From Locusta migratoria (Eukaryota; Arthropoda; Insecta; Orthoptera; Acrididae), in contig CM048745.1 of NCBI GenBank assembly GCA_026315105.1, forward strand, positions 150,605,323 through 150,669,322: DNA of 64,000 nt. The letters are read 5' to 3'. Position numbers and translations under genes: made by a program. This document shows, one piece after another, positions 23,073 to 34,015 of this stretch. Each line of letters begins with the position of its first letter. Position 1 is the stretch's first letter. The notes under the pieces are model-generated. The model did not search any database. It was not told the DNA's origin and worked only from the letters and a program-made list of their open reading frames with translations.

Positions 23073-23913
23073 TTTCTGTGAGCACCTCCTCATTGTCACC
23101 TGAGATCGTCAATCTCTTCCGCGATACCTTAACAACAACGTACTTTCACTACCGCAACGAATTTTATGAGATGTCAGATGGCACAGCAGTTGGATCTCCA
23201 CTGTCTACGGCTGTGGCAAATTTCTTTATGGAGCGTTTTGAAGAACAGGCACTTAACTCGGCGAGGTTGCGTCCATCCTACTTCCTACGCTACGTTGACG
23301 ACACTTTCGTGATATGGTATCATGGCAAGGAGACACTGCAGCAGATCGTAGGCCACACGAAAGGTGTCCATCCCAACATAAAATTCACTGTCGAGAGGAA
23401 GAAGGATGGTAATCTCCCCCATTCTTGGATGTTTTGGTCGAGCGAAAAGCAGTAGGCCGTCTTGGTCATTCAGTGTATAGGAAATCCACAAACGAGATCG
23501 CTACTTGAACGGCAACAGCTTTCATGATCCTGTACACAAGAAAGCTGTCCTGAACACGCTAGTACACGGGGCAATGGTTATTTTTCACGACGACCATTTG
23601 GAGTCTGAATTTCAATATTTGAAGCGTGTTTTCAAGGAGAACGGTTACAGCAAAAGTGAAGTCTCTAAAGCTTTCCATTGTCACCAACGTAAGGAAACGC
23701 GTGAATCCACGAACCAGGCCAATCCAGCAGCATTCCTCCCTTTCTGTGGAGCAACGACCAGCAAGACTGGACGCCTCCTGAAGAGACGTGGACTGAGACC
23801 AGTTTTCCGGCCCGCCTCCAAGATCAGAGACATGTTACGCCCTATTGGGGACAGTACAGGTCTGCCTGTTCCGGGTGTATATGACGTTCCCTGTGAGTGT
23901 GGAAGTATTTCTA
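23073..23913 (+). mobile_element. Penelope-like element: RT C-terminal half, GIY-YIG cut off
   Basis: Translation gives DGTAVGSPLSTAVANFFMER and FLRYVDDTFVIW (the catalytic YVDD) and then, after frameshifts near 23425 and 23490, DPVHKKAVLNTLVH and FLPFCGATTSKTGRLLKRRG, ending PGVYDVPCECGSI. That cysteine segment normally leads straight into the GIY-YIG nuclease of Penelope-like elements. Here a CR1-like LINE tail starts at that point, so the nuclease is lost. Two frameshifts also make it inactive. Confidence 0.85.
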
Positions 23914-24590
23914 CATCTACACACATACTCCGCAATTCACCGTAAGGTGCGTGGCGGAGGTTACACTGTGCCACTACTAGGCATTTCCTTTACTATTCCA
24001 CTCCAAAATTGAACGAGCCCTAATTTCTCTTATCTTGTCTTTGTGATCCTTACGCGAAATGTAAGTAGGCGGCAGCAAGATCGTACTACACTCAGCTTCA
24101 AATTCCGGCCCTCTAAATTTACGTAACAGAAATTCACGAAAAGAACGTCGTCTTTCTTCCAGCGATTCCAAATTGAGTTGCCGGAGCATTTCCGTGACAC
24201 TCGCGCATTGGTCGAACCTACCGGTAACAAATCTAGCTGCTCGCCTCTGAACCGCCTCTATGTCTTCCTTTAAACTGATCTGCTGCGGGTCCCAAACACT
24301 TGAGCAATACTCAAGACGTGGTCGTACAAGCGTTTTATATGGGGTCTCCTTTACAGGTGAAGTACATCTTCCCAAAATTCTCCCAATAAACCGAAGTCGG
24401 CTGTTCGCCTTACAACTGTCCATACATGTTCGTTCCATTTCATATCGCTATGCAATGTTACGCCTAGATATTTGAACGACGCGACAGCATCAAGAAGCTC
24501 ACTACTAATGCTGTATTCGAACATTTTGGGATTGCTTTTTCTACTCATGTGCATCACCTTACACTTTTCTACATTGGACAAACTATTAGA
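23914..24590 (-). mobile_element. CR1-like LINE 3' fragment, inverted relative of 21.85 kb
   Basis: On minus it encodes SFKYLGVTLHSDMKWNEH, a frameshift near 24400, then RLRFIGRILGRCTSPVKETP, IEAVQRRAARFVTGRFDQC and LLPPTYISRKDHKDKIRE, ending near 23977. The tail is tgtgtgtagatgtaga at the left end. The protein is very similar to the + strand copy at 21.85-22.79 kb. Confidence 0.85.
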
Positions 24591-24829
24591 ACTGTTGCTT
24601 GCTGAAGAGTGTGCAGAACACACTCGGTACATAAAACAAAGAGAACTTGAAAGTCACCTTGCCAGAACATTGCTTAACAAATGGGCATAAAATACTATTT
24701 GAAAACACGAAAATTCTGGCCCAAACATCATATTACTGGGATTCTGTTATATAAGAGGCGGCTGAAATTAGATTAAACGTCAACAATTTCAACAGAGAGC
24801 TGGGCTAAACACTCAGCAGGTCGTGGGGG
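24591..24829. other. No recognised feature
   Basis: Spacer between the LINE fragment and the GC-rich palindrome. Confidence 0.4.
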
Positions 24830-25290
24830 CGGGCCCTGGACGTAGAGCGCAAACAGAGGTCTCGCGCTAATAACGAAGCGAGAGCGCCAGGCTCTGGTGT
24901 GGCGCCGCTGTGGCGGTATATACGCTGTACGTGACGTCACGCGGTACCGTGCGAGGCCTACTAGAAAGACAGGCCCCGGCGCGCACGGCATGCGACGTAA
25001 GCATAGCAGTCCTGAGCCGGCCGGCTGGCTAGCTAGTTGGCCGGCCGCTGGGGCACGGCCCACCGCCTCACAGCGGCCGGCCAACTAGCTAGCCGGCCGG
25101 CCGGCTCAGGACTGCTATGCTTACGTCGCATGCCGTGCGCGCCGGGGCCTGTCTTTCTCGTAGGCCTCGGTACCGCGGCCCATCGGCCCGCGCTGTCTTC
25201 CCGCGCAGGCGCTCTCCGGCCCTCCAGAAGCTTCCAGACGCAGCGCTGCAGCTATGTAAGCAGGACCCTTGCCAACACCGGCAGTGACTG
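24830..25290. repeat. GC-rich palindrome with CRE-like site
   Basis: The arms 24941-25050 and 25071-25177 pair almost perfectly (about three mismatches and one 3-nt gap) around a 20-nt loop. The inner arm has ccggccgctg/cagcggccgg and the outer arm gcggtacc/ggtaccgc. Just outside lie a TATA-like ggtatatac (24915-24923) and gtgacgtcac (24931-24940), a palindromic CRE/ATF-type octamer. CpG density is far above the surroundings. It could be an LTR or promoter fragment, or a foldback element; I cannot decide. Confidence 0.6.
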
Positions 25291-25291
25291 A

Positions 25292-25377
25292 TTTTCCTCC
25301 TGATGGCAATGGCGGAGCTTGCCATCGAAAGCTAGAGGATTTAATCCGACATGACACGGCTAGTAAACCGAGAATCT
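25292..25377 (+). mobile_element. Penelope-type terminal repeat fragment with hammerhead-like core
   Basis: ctgatg at 25300-25305, then a ggcaa...ttgcc stem and cgaaa (25326-25330). This is followed by atccgacatgacacggctag and taaaccgagaat, a block also found in the hairpin at 44154. Assignment to Penelope-like ends is inference from the motif and from similar elements at 27.6-29.0 and 52.9 kb. Confidence 0.35.
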
Positions 25378-26835
25378 TTTATGGAACCTCCTCATTAGTT
25401 ACGTGATCTACCCATATAATGTTCATCATTCGTCTGTAGCACCACATTTCAAAAGCTTCTATAATCTTTTTGTATGAACTCCTTATCGTCCATGTTTCAC
25501 TCCCATACAATGCTACACTGCAGGTAAGTGCTTTCAGAAAGACCTTCCTAACATTTAAACTAATATTGGATGTCAAAACATTTCGTTCTTAAGAAACATT
25601 TTCCTTCCAATAGCCATTCTCCATTTTATATCTGCCTTAAATCGGCCATCAGAAATTATTTTCCTGCCCAAATAACGAAACTCATCTACTGCTCTTATTG
25701 TCTCATTACCTAAACTAATTCCTTTCAGCATCGCCAGATTTTCTGACACTACGTTCAATTACCATTATTGTACTCTTTTAATGTTCATCTTATACTTTCC
25801 TTTCAAGACACTGTCCATTGCTCTTCCACGTGCTTTACTGTCTCTGACAGAATTACTATGTCATCAGCAAATCGCAAAGTTTTATTTCTTCTCGTTAGCT
25901 TTAATTGCCTATCCAATTCTCTCCTTGCATTCCTTCACAGCTTACTCAGTGTAGAGATTGGACAACATTGGGGAAAGGCTACATCCTGTCTTACTCCCTT
26001 CCTAACCACTGAATCCCTTTCTTGCACTTCGACTGTAATAACTTGTTGTTGTTTTTGGGTGTTTAAAGGACTAAACTGCTGGGTTATCAGTCCCCTCTCT
26101 AATAACTGATGTCTGATTTTTGTACAAGATGAAAATAATTCGTCGCTCTCTACCTTCAGAAAATGAAAGACTTCATAAATTGAAAGACCTTTTTTCCAGT
26201 TTTCCAGTCAACATCGTCAAAAGCTTTCTCCAGATCTAAACGCTAAAAAAACATAGGTATGCCTTTCCTTAGCCTGTCTTCTAAGATAAGTCGTAATGTG
26301 AGTATTGACTCCCGTGTTCCTACATTTCACCTAAAACCAAACTGATCTTCCCCAAGATCGGATTCCACAAGTTTTTCCATTCGTCTATAAATAATTTGTC
26401 TTAGTATTTTGAAACCATGACTTACTAAACTGATCTGTAATTTTCACATTTGCCTGCACTTGCTTCCTAAGGAACAGGAATTACGATATTCTTCTTGAAG
26501 TTGGAGGATATTTCGTCTTTCTTATACTCCAGGGGCCTTTTTTCCACTCAAATCTCTTAGTGCTCTATCAGATTCTTTTTGCAGTATCGTATCTCCTATC
26601 TCATCTTCCTCTACTTCGTCTTCCATTTCTAGAATACTTACTTCAAGTTTATTTTCTTTGTAAAGGCCCTCCTTTCACTTTTTCGCTTTTCCTTTTTCTC
26701 TTAGTTCTTGATATTAATACCGCTGGTTTTCTTGTCTCCAAATGTCTCTTTTATTTTCCCGTAGGCGTTATCTATCTTTCCATTAATTGCACATTCTTCT
26801 CCTGTCTTGCATTTCTCCGGCCGACATTTACACCT
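25378..26835 (-). mobile_element. RTE-like LINE, degraded
   Basis: Co-linear with 42.27-43.7 kb. Readable pieces on minus include LYGSETWTIRSSYKKIIEAF and MWCYRRMMNIIWVDHVTNEE (near 25.4-25.55 kb) and LGNETIRAVDEFRYLGRKI (near 25.7 kb). Many frameshifts and deletions are present. It carries a 56-bp insertion at 26044. Confidence 0.75.
26044..26099 (-). mobile_element. 56-bp LINE tail insertion
   Basis: On minus it reads ggggactgataacccagcag...acccaaaaacaacaaca, the 3' end of the I-like LINE at 29.75 kb. A perfect 8-bp duplication, taataact, flanks it (26036-26043 and 26100-26107). The RTE relative near 42.92 kb lacks it. Confidence 0.8.
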
Positions 26836-27579
26836 TGCTGCATACCCGTAAACATTTTGAATACGCCATATACCGGGAGAAACTTAGGAATGTTCAGCTT
26901 ACTGCTTACTTTAATAAACCATTTTACATCATGTAAGGAGCACATAATTTAGTAACGAATGACTGAAAGCCAAGATAGCTTATTTTATTTGAATTATGAT
27001 CTTAATTAAAATAAAATCAGCGATATTGGCTTTGTTAAATTTTGAATTACTTATTGTTTCTATAATAGAGAAATATTTTAAGAGTATCTGGTTTGTCCTA
27101 AATAAATCATTTAACCGAACTGGAAGAATTTAGTAAATGACGATGTGTCCTATAAAATAAAATATTCATTTGCTATCAATTAAGTGAATACAGAACATCT
27201 TTTGCTAAATATACAATTTTTGTGTTGATTTCCTCGAATATTGTGAAAAATAATTTTATTTTTGCATTTCGGTATATTAAAAGAGGTCTCAGAGCTTGGC
27301 TTCATAGATTGAAAACCGAAACATGTAAAAGTAATCCGAAAAAATCCTAAAAAGACCTAAAGTCTAGATAGTATAACGAAAAACATAAACCAAACTGAAA
27401 ATCCAATATTCTGCTGCTATGCGTAGTCCGAAGAAAGCATTACATGAATGAAAATCGTCTTCTTTCAAATATGCATTTTTATATTAAAGTAAACTGAAAA
27501 ATGAACTACTTTTATAAAAAATCTTAAATATGACTGCAGTTCAGCAACGGTGGAACACGATCAATTTGTGAATATCTTA
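26836..27579. other. AT-rich, nothing recognised
   Basis: No supported feature. Confidence 0.5.
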
Positions 27580-28070
27580 CAGCCGACCAGTAGCATAATA
27601 TGGTTCATTACATAAATCTTGACCTAGGTTTTGGAAAAAATAATTTTGTCTTCTTAAAAAGATTAACAAATTAGCTCAACATAAAAGTTGTTGTTAAATA
27701 AAACAGAATCAAGTGCCCCTATGTAGATATTTCCATGTGGTGGGATAAAATTTTGAAATATTAACACTGTGATGATTACAATATAAAAATATAAAAATTA
27801 TGGAGCAATGGGAAACACATGCCTGTGTTGCCTGTGTGTGGCATACTTCACAATTTTTGTCTTTTTAATTTTTAAACATAACAGCTTTAATATTTCAAAA
27901 ATTTTATCGTATAACATGGAGATACCTTCATTGAGGCACTTGATTGTTTTATTTAACAACAACCTTTATGTTGAGCTAATTTGTAAATCTTCTGAAGAAG
28001 GCAAAATTATTTTTGCCAAAACCTAGGTCAAAGTTTTCGTGATAAACCTTATTATGCAACTGGTCGGCTG
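27580..28070. mobile_element. Inverted repeat, Penelope-like ends, hammerhead-like core
   Basis: The arms 27580-27705 and 27945-28070 are both 126 bp and closely complementary. The right arm reads ctgaagaaggcaaaattat, then ttttgcc and aaaacctagg. That gives a 7-bp stem II (ggcaaaa/ttttgcc) where a hammerhead core would have it, but GAAA is changed to AAAA. The 239-bp centre encodes nothing recognisable. Paired inverted ends are known for Penelope-like elements. Confidence 0.5.
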
Positions 28071-28758
28071 AAATTTGTTCAGAATTTGAACTTCTTTTTT
28101 GCTGTAATGCTTTTGGGAAGGGAGAATAAGGTTTGATGTCTCGTTGAGAGAGTGGTTACTAGTGATGGAGCTCATGCTCGGATTGTTTGGGTAAGGTCGG
28201 AGAACGAAATCGGTCGTGACCTATCAACGGGAAATGACTAATGCATTTGGGTAAGTTTGGGTGAACAACTTTGGCCTCTTCGAATTACATCAACGAATTC
28301 GAAATATACATCGTGCTACCATTTTTTTTTGTAAAATTTTATACCTGGTGTTATACACTAAGGGTTACAGAAACTGGACTTACAAAAACTTAATTTAGTT
28401 CTCGTTGATATTGTCGTACAATAATAACTTTTAGGTTCTTACGTGCAGAGTAGTTCCATGTTTAGAGATAGTTCGTCTTACTAAACAAAACCTGTATTCT
28501 ATCTAATCTCATGAGTGTTGAAATTGAGAATAGTCAGAAGTAATTGAAAGAAAGTCCAGTTGCAGAGAACCGCGTTTAAACGCACAAATAGTAATAAATA
28601 AACAGAAAAGCGGTATCGAAAAGGAAAAAAGAACAAATAAACTACACCATCCTTATGGCCTCTAATGAACATATAAACATACATATACAGGGTAATGGTT
28701 GTGACATAAATTCACGGAGGAGGCAGACGACCATGAAGTCTGCAGTAGGCAGCACAGG
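28071..28758. other. No recognised feature
   Basis: AT-rich spacer. Confidence 0.45.
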
Positions 28759-28974
28759 TCGCTGTATTGATTAAAGTCATGAAGTGGTTACAATGTGACT
28801 TTATTTGACGCGTTTCGGCCTGGTCTGCTCCTTGATGTTACGACAAGAACATGTAACCATCTGTACTGACGTACTTGTAATCAATGTATGAAAGATTCTG
28901 ATGATGGCCCAGGCCGGAACGCGTCAAATAAAGTCATACTGTAACCACTTCATGACTTTAATCAATACAACGAC
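28759..28974. mobile_element. Short inverted repeat with hammerhead-like core
   Basis: The arms 28759-28823 and 28909-28974 match at about 90%. On + the right part has ctgatgatggcccaggccgg and then aacgcgtc. The left arm read on minus ends in ccgaaacgcgtc, which keeps the GAAA. This is the ctgatga...cgaaac layout. Confidence 0.5.
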
Positions 28975-29039
28975 CTATGCAGCCTACTTTTTTTCAAATG
29001 TTTCATGTAAACACCATTCGATGGTTGCGCAATACAACA

Positions 29040-29210
29040 AATGTTTGTAAATCTATCGAAACCAAACTGCGTGGTTATCAGTCCATAGCTTACAAACTAC
29101 TTAAACCTAGGTAAACTAACCATGCCCCAGGGAGGACTCGAACCTCCACGGCGAGCAACCGCGCGCTCCGCAGCGAGACGCTTTAGACCGCTAGGCTACT
29201 CCACCGCGGT
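29040..29210 (-). repeat. SINE type B
   Basis: On minus: ccgcggtggagtagcctagc, a B box with ggaggttcgagtcc, and the shared tail. It is slightly shortened between head and tail. Confidence 0.85.
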
Positions 29211-29245
29211 AGCAGCCTATTGCAGACTTTGTTTACTGTATATAG

Positions 29246-29744
29246 GCTGTATCAAAATGGATGGCGCAAGCTTACACGGTTGAAAGTACACGATAATAGA
29301 AGCAAAAATTTCCCATGTAATGCGCAGGGACGGCCAAAGATGGATAGGTCGTTTGCGATATAATTACGAATGTATGGTTCCAAGCCGCCACTGACGTCAT
29401 TGTAAACATCGTCCTACACATTAATTTGCAATTTAGCCTTTAATATTATGGTTTACCTAGCAGTTAGTTCACATTTCACCTATGGGTTACGTGTTAAAGA
29501 AGATGTTCCAAGTGTTTTCCTTGCATCTGGATGCAATACTGTGCTCGTCTCTGCAATGAATTTCTAATTCTTTCTAAAACCCCTGGATCATTTCGGAATT
29601 CTCATTAACAATAAAGGAAAAAAAATCGGAATTCTTGACAAGCGTGTACAAGTCTTCGCTCAAGGTTTTCAACCGTGTTGACGGGTCTGCTGTACACTTC
29701 GCTTTTTAGGTGATTCCAGACACAAAAATCCAAAGGATTTAGAT
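29246..29744 (-). mobile_element. ITm transposon fragment, same family as 37.9-41.07 kb
   Basis: The end ggctgtatcaaaatggatgg and the block ccactgacgtcattgtaaac match 37.90-38.07 kb. Minus-strand translation gives LNPLDFCVWNHLKSEVY, the transposase C-terminal motif with the third catalytic D, then NTVENLERRL. N-terminal and other-end parts are missing. Confidence 0.7.
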
Positions 29745-29745
29745 T

Positions 29746-30425
29746 GTTGTTGTTTGGATGTTTTAGGGGGACAAAACTGCGGAGGTTATCAGTCCCCCAT
29801 TCCATCATTTTGAGTCACAAAAAGAGGCGTGAACGTGTAAAAGGGCCCACAGGTGAGAACAGCTAGGGGGAGGAATATCCCCCGAGTCAGAACAAGGACA
29901 ACAAAGTCGGAAAGAGACAACGCAAAATGTGACAGTCACACAAAGTCACCAAGCAACGACAAGAAATGGAATGTAAAAGCCGACGTCTGTGGTTGAGCGA
30001 CCGTGAGACTAAAAATAGGAAAAGTCAACCACATGGAAACACGTGGAAACCTCCAATCAGAGGACATGAGAGGACGGACACAGACAGAATACTGAAGAAA
30101 AGCTGTAAATGGAGGGGTAAAAACCACTGTCCCGAATAAAACTTAAAACAGTATCAGAGTTTTTGGCATCGTCACTTAACACATGGGATAAAAGTGCAGG
30201 AAAATTAAAACTCCGCCGCAGAGGGGCTAAAACGGGGCAGTCCACCAAGATGTGCGCCACCGTCAGGCGGGCGCCACAGCGACACACAGGCGGATCATCG
30301 CCACGTAGGAGATGGCCGTGAGTCAGCCAAGTATGGCCAATGCGGACCACAGGCGTCTAGGGACAGTAGTGCGTCGGACCCCGTACGAATCGATAGATGT
30401 CTCTACGGTCATGCTACCGTGATGC
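29746..30425 (-). mobile_element. I-like LINE 3' end with zinc knuckle
   Basis: On minus: RIGHTWLTHGHLLRGDDPP, CRCGARLTVAHILVDC (CCHC) and a stop near 30057. A 3' UTR then ends ggggactgataacctccgc...aacaacaacaatc at 29746. That 3' end resembles the tail of the SINE families in this window (see findings). The 5' part is missing. Confidence 0.8.
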
Positions 30426-30797
30426 TATGCAAGTCCAGGGCTTCCAAAGACCTATATAAACAACATAGACTGGCCACAGCGCCGCCATAGTTGAAACCAA
30501 TTGTAAAGGTTGCCGCCATCTTTGAGAACGTCAGTGTCACGCCAGTTGTTACTTGGGCGTCTGCTAACGCTGAATCGTAGGTTTCATATTAATCATTGCC
30601 AGTCGTGATTTTTCCTTAATTTCTGAGCGACGCAATTCGGAAAGTAATTCCCACTACGAATAGCATTTCTCGTTTATTACTGCATCGTAAGTGTAATGTT
30701 TAGAATCGTCGAACTGCTGCATTATTTGATGTTACTATAATGTCAATAATCGTTTGTATTTGCCGACATATCTTCCCTAAGAAAACAGGCAATTTTT
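30426..30797. other. No recognised feature
   Basis: Spacer. Confidence 0.45.
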
Positions 30798-30805
30798 TTA
30801 AAAGT

Positions 30806-31591
30806 CAGTGGCGGCGCTAGGCGTCGGCGACCGCCGACGGCCTCGCGGCTGTGAGGGCCTTGCAAAACGTTGTTCAAATTTTCTATTTTTTATATTTGAT
30901 GTTTAATGGCGTTTTTCAACTGCTAGGTTATGTAGCGATGAGCTACATCTAACTTACTCTAGCTTAACCAAAGGACGAACACAAGGACAAGAGCGATCTC
31001 GCTCACCGTGGTATGACGCCTTAGTGCGCTCGGCCATTCCCGGCCGGCAGCTATTTAGTTGCCCGTATTTATTTCCCTATGAGTGCAGCAGTAATGTAAT
31101 TTTTAGTTAAATACTTGCAAAACATCTTCCTCAGTACATTTTAGAAAACAAATCGAAAGAAGTATATCCAAATGTTTATATAACAATCAGAATCATGCTC
31201 ACAATTCCAGTCAATACAGCTTCTGCCGAGAAAACCTTTACAAACTTAAAATTGATTAAGACTAGCTTGAGAAGCACAATGAGCCAAGAAAGACCATCTG
31301 CGTTGTCAGTACTATCAACTGAAGCCAAAGTAGCGGCTAGTATTAATTACGATATGAGCTTAAAAAATTCAGTAATACGAAAATTTTCTCTCTTTTAATT
31401 TGTAATTGATTATTGTAATTTTTGTCATTGCAATAATACTTGTACATTATACTAATAAAATTTTACTATAATGATTATTGAAGTATAATTCAGCTCATTT
31501 TATTTCACGTTCTCTTCCTTACTGAAAAAATGAAAGGGGCCTCGCAAAGACGAGTTCGCCGACGCCCAGTTTTCGTCTAGCGCCGCCACTG
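30806..31591 (+). mobile_element. hAT transposon, deleted, with ends and 8-bp duplication
   Basis: Inverted ends start cagtggcggcgctag on both sides, and ttaaaagt flanks the element as an 8-bp duplication (30798-30805 and 31592-31599), the hAT length. Frame 31195-31398 encodes the C-terminal dimerisation domain (PVNTASAEKTFTNLKLIKT) to its natural stop. The BED finger and the catalytic region are deleted. Confidence 0.9.
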
Positions 31592-31599
31592 TTAAAAGT

Positions 31600-33149
31600 C
31601 TTTAATTACCTTTATTCTGCCTGTGGTTCAAGGGATGTTTCATGCTTTGAAGTACATTACGTATTTATCAAACTCTCCAAAATTTGACGTTTCCTTGGTA
31701 CTCTCCTTACAGCTTTTGGTTTCTGTAGGTGCTCAGGAAACGAAAATAAATGGCATATGCAAATGGCCGCTTTCGATCGGTGATACAATCCATAACTTTT
31801 CTTCAGAATGACAAGAGCATATGTAACTATACTTTGTAGGATGCCACTTATCACGCCTCATACTGGTTACCCATTGGGTTAGCAACTACTTGTTTTTCAA
31901 AGAAAATCTGTATAAAGAATTTGTTTAATTACAGTTCATATACCTAGGCTGCCTACCCTGTGGTTAATACGCTTTTGTACACTATAAAAACAACTGTCAT
32001 TACATTAAAACACACCAAATAAACATCCGTCCTCTGCCTAGCTTTTTGATGGTCGTGAAGTAAACATAATTTTGACACTTGGTAAATGCGAAAGTTACGT
32101 ATAATGAATGTTTATAGCCAAATACACGCTGATACACAACGACCTTTATAATTACATATCTCTTTCTTTATGATATTCCAACAGTTTTATCACTGCAGTT
32201 GCTGCAATTGTACACCGAACATACATTGGGCTTAATAACAGCGCTTACACGTCAGTTCAGATTACAAACAGAAGCGTCTGCTCACGCTTGTGCTTCAAAC
32301 TCAAATATGGCGTCCAGTGTTGCTTAGTGCTGCCTCCCAGAGCGCTGTTAACTTGCCTGTAGCCTCTCTATGTTGTTTATATACCTCTTTGAGGGCTTCT
32401 ATTGATCATTCCTGCTGTTTAATTTACGTAAATATTTTTACCTTCGTATTTAGCAAATCGAAATATGAATCATTCTAAGACTTCAGTATTACTGTAATAG
32501 AAGTGTGTCTGTAATATTCCATATTTCTGCGTTAGTAAAATCACAGTAAGACTTTCCAGCAGTCTAAAACTGGAAGTCTGAAACTTAAACTGTAAAAAGA
32601 CGCAACATAAAGCGGAGGATACTTTCCTGATAAATAATGTGGAAAGCAGAGTTGAGTTTCTACATGAATTTAGGTTTTGTTATTGAGAATATTCAGGTGT
32701 TAGTTTACCAGTGTCATTTACATAAGAATTAATGGTACTGGTGTATTGTTATTATTTCACAGATGGAGACAGAAAAGATCTGCTTTTAGAGGAAACTGAA
32801 TGTATTCTTGTTTCGTTGACGGTGGCGCCTGAAGAGTGGCGATATTATGTCAGTTTAGCTTGCGGTGAAAGTGGCGGTGGCACTAGATATTTTGTTTTCT
32901 AAGTTTATTTAGTAAATTTTTGGTGGTAATATAGGTATTAGGAGTCAACGCCTGAAGTGGCAGAGCTTAGGGGAAATATATATACGGTATATAAAAGGAA
33001 TAAAACAACAAAAGAGAAAAAATGCAAAATAAAAGAAGAAACTAAAAACAGACGTGTGTGTGGGCGGTGATTCGTTTCTCGCTTCCGACAATATTTTTAT
33101 TTTTCACCTTGACTCCCAAAAGTTTTCTGACATTTTTAATAGAATTTAC
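31600..33149. other. AT-rich, nothing recognised
   Basis: Several short chance frames and no family I recognise. Confidence 0.5.
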
Positions 33150-33745
33150 GAATTGCGATTTTTCGACATATTTGCAAGTACAACCGCTTTTTCTTAAAAG
33201 TGCGTTTGTTCTATTTAGTGAGCATGCCGTGAAATATGGTACAGCAAATTGTAATCACTGTCTTCTGAACTACAGTAGGTACCTGCACATAATGTACCGA
33301 CACATTTTTATAGTGAATGTTGCAAATGATATCATGATAGGCGTACAAATTGTTTCATACATTTACTAGAAAATACAGACAAAGCTCTTGAGATCAGTTA
33401 AATGGCTACAGTATTAGAACAATTATCTGACAAACAGTGCATATTGGACTCAAGATCGTGCATAATAGCTGTTCCAAAAAAGGAACAAGGCGCTTCAGTC
33501 TCATTAAGAAACGACATTTGCCACATAACTCTAGTACATAATGTATATATAAAATTATTTGAATCAGCATGACATTTAGGACATTAATTATTATAGTGTG
33601 TCTTCAGTTTATGTGCAGGTAGTTCACGAGACAATGTTTGCAATTGGTTGGCTCATATTTCACGGTATTTTCACTAAAGAGAACAATCGCACTTTTTAGA
33701 GAAAGCGCTTGTATATGTAAATATGTCGAAATATAGCAAAGTGTA
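33150..33745. repeat. Long inverted repeat (foldback/MITE-like)
   Basis: The arms at about 33150-33290 and 33601-33745 are complementary at roughly 75% (tttcgacatattt, gtgaaatatg and acctgcacata occur inverted). The centre is non-coding. Confidence 0.55.
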
Positions 33746-34011
33746 AATTCCTTTTAATTAATAACAGTGTAAGAAAGCTTTTAGGAGTCAGGTAAAAAAG
33801 AAAGAAACAAGTCGAGACCGGAAAGCCAACCACCGACGTCGCTCAACAACTCCTCAACATGTCGCGTTTATTCGCTGGGCAACAAGGATGACGTTAATGA
33901 AAGCTCTCGGTTTTAGATTACCATCAATATCAAGGGTTACTCGCTAATATGGCGTTTATTGACTGTAATTTACAATCAATTGGACTAAGAACGACATATT
34001 TTTGGTACCTC
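33746..34011. other. No recognised feature
   Basis: Spacer. Confidence 0.4.
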
Positions 34012-34015
34012 TTAA

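Noticed and set aside
24773..25325. Frames across the GC-rich palindrome
   Set aside because: The two strands give near-identical peptides because the DNA is a palindrome; there is no evidence of coding.
26560..26952. Hydrophobic + strand frame
   Set aside because: Antisense of the RTE relic and low-complexity T-rich DNA; it mimics membrane protein.
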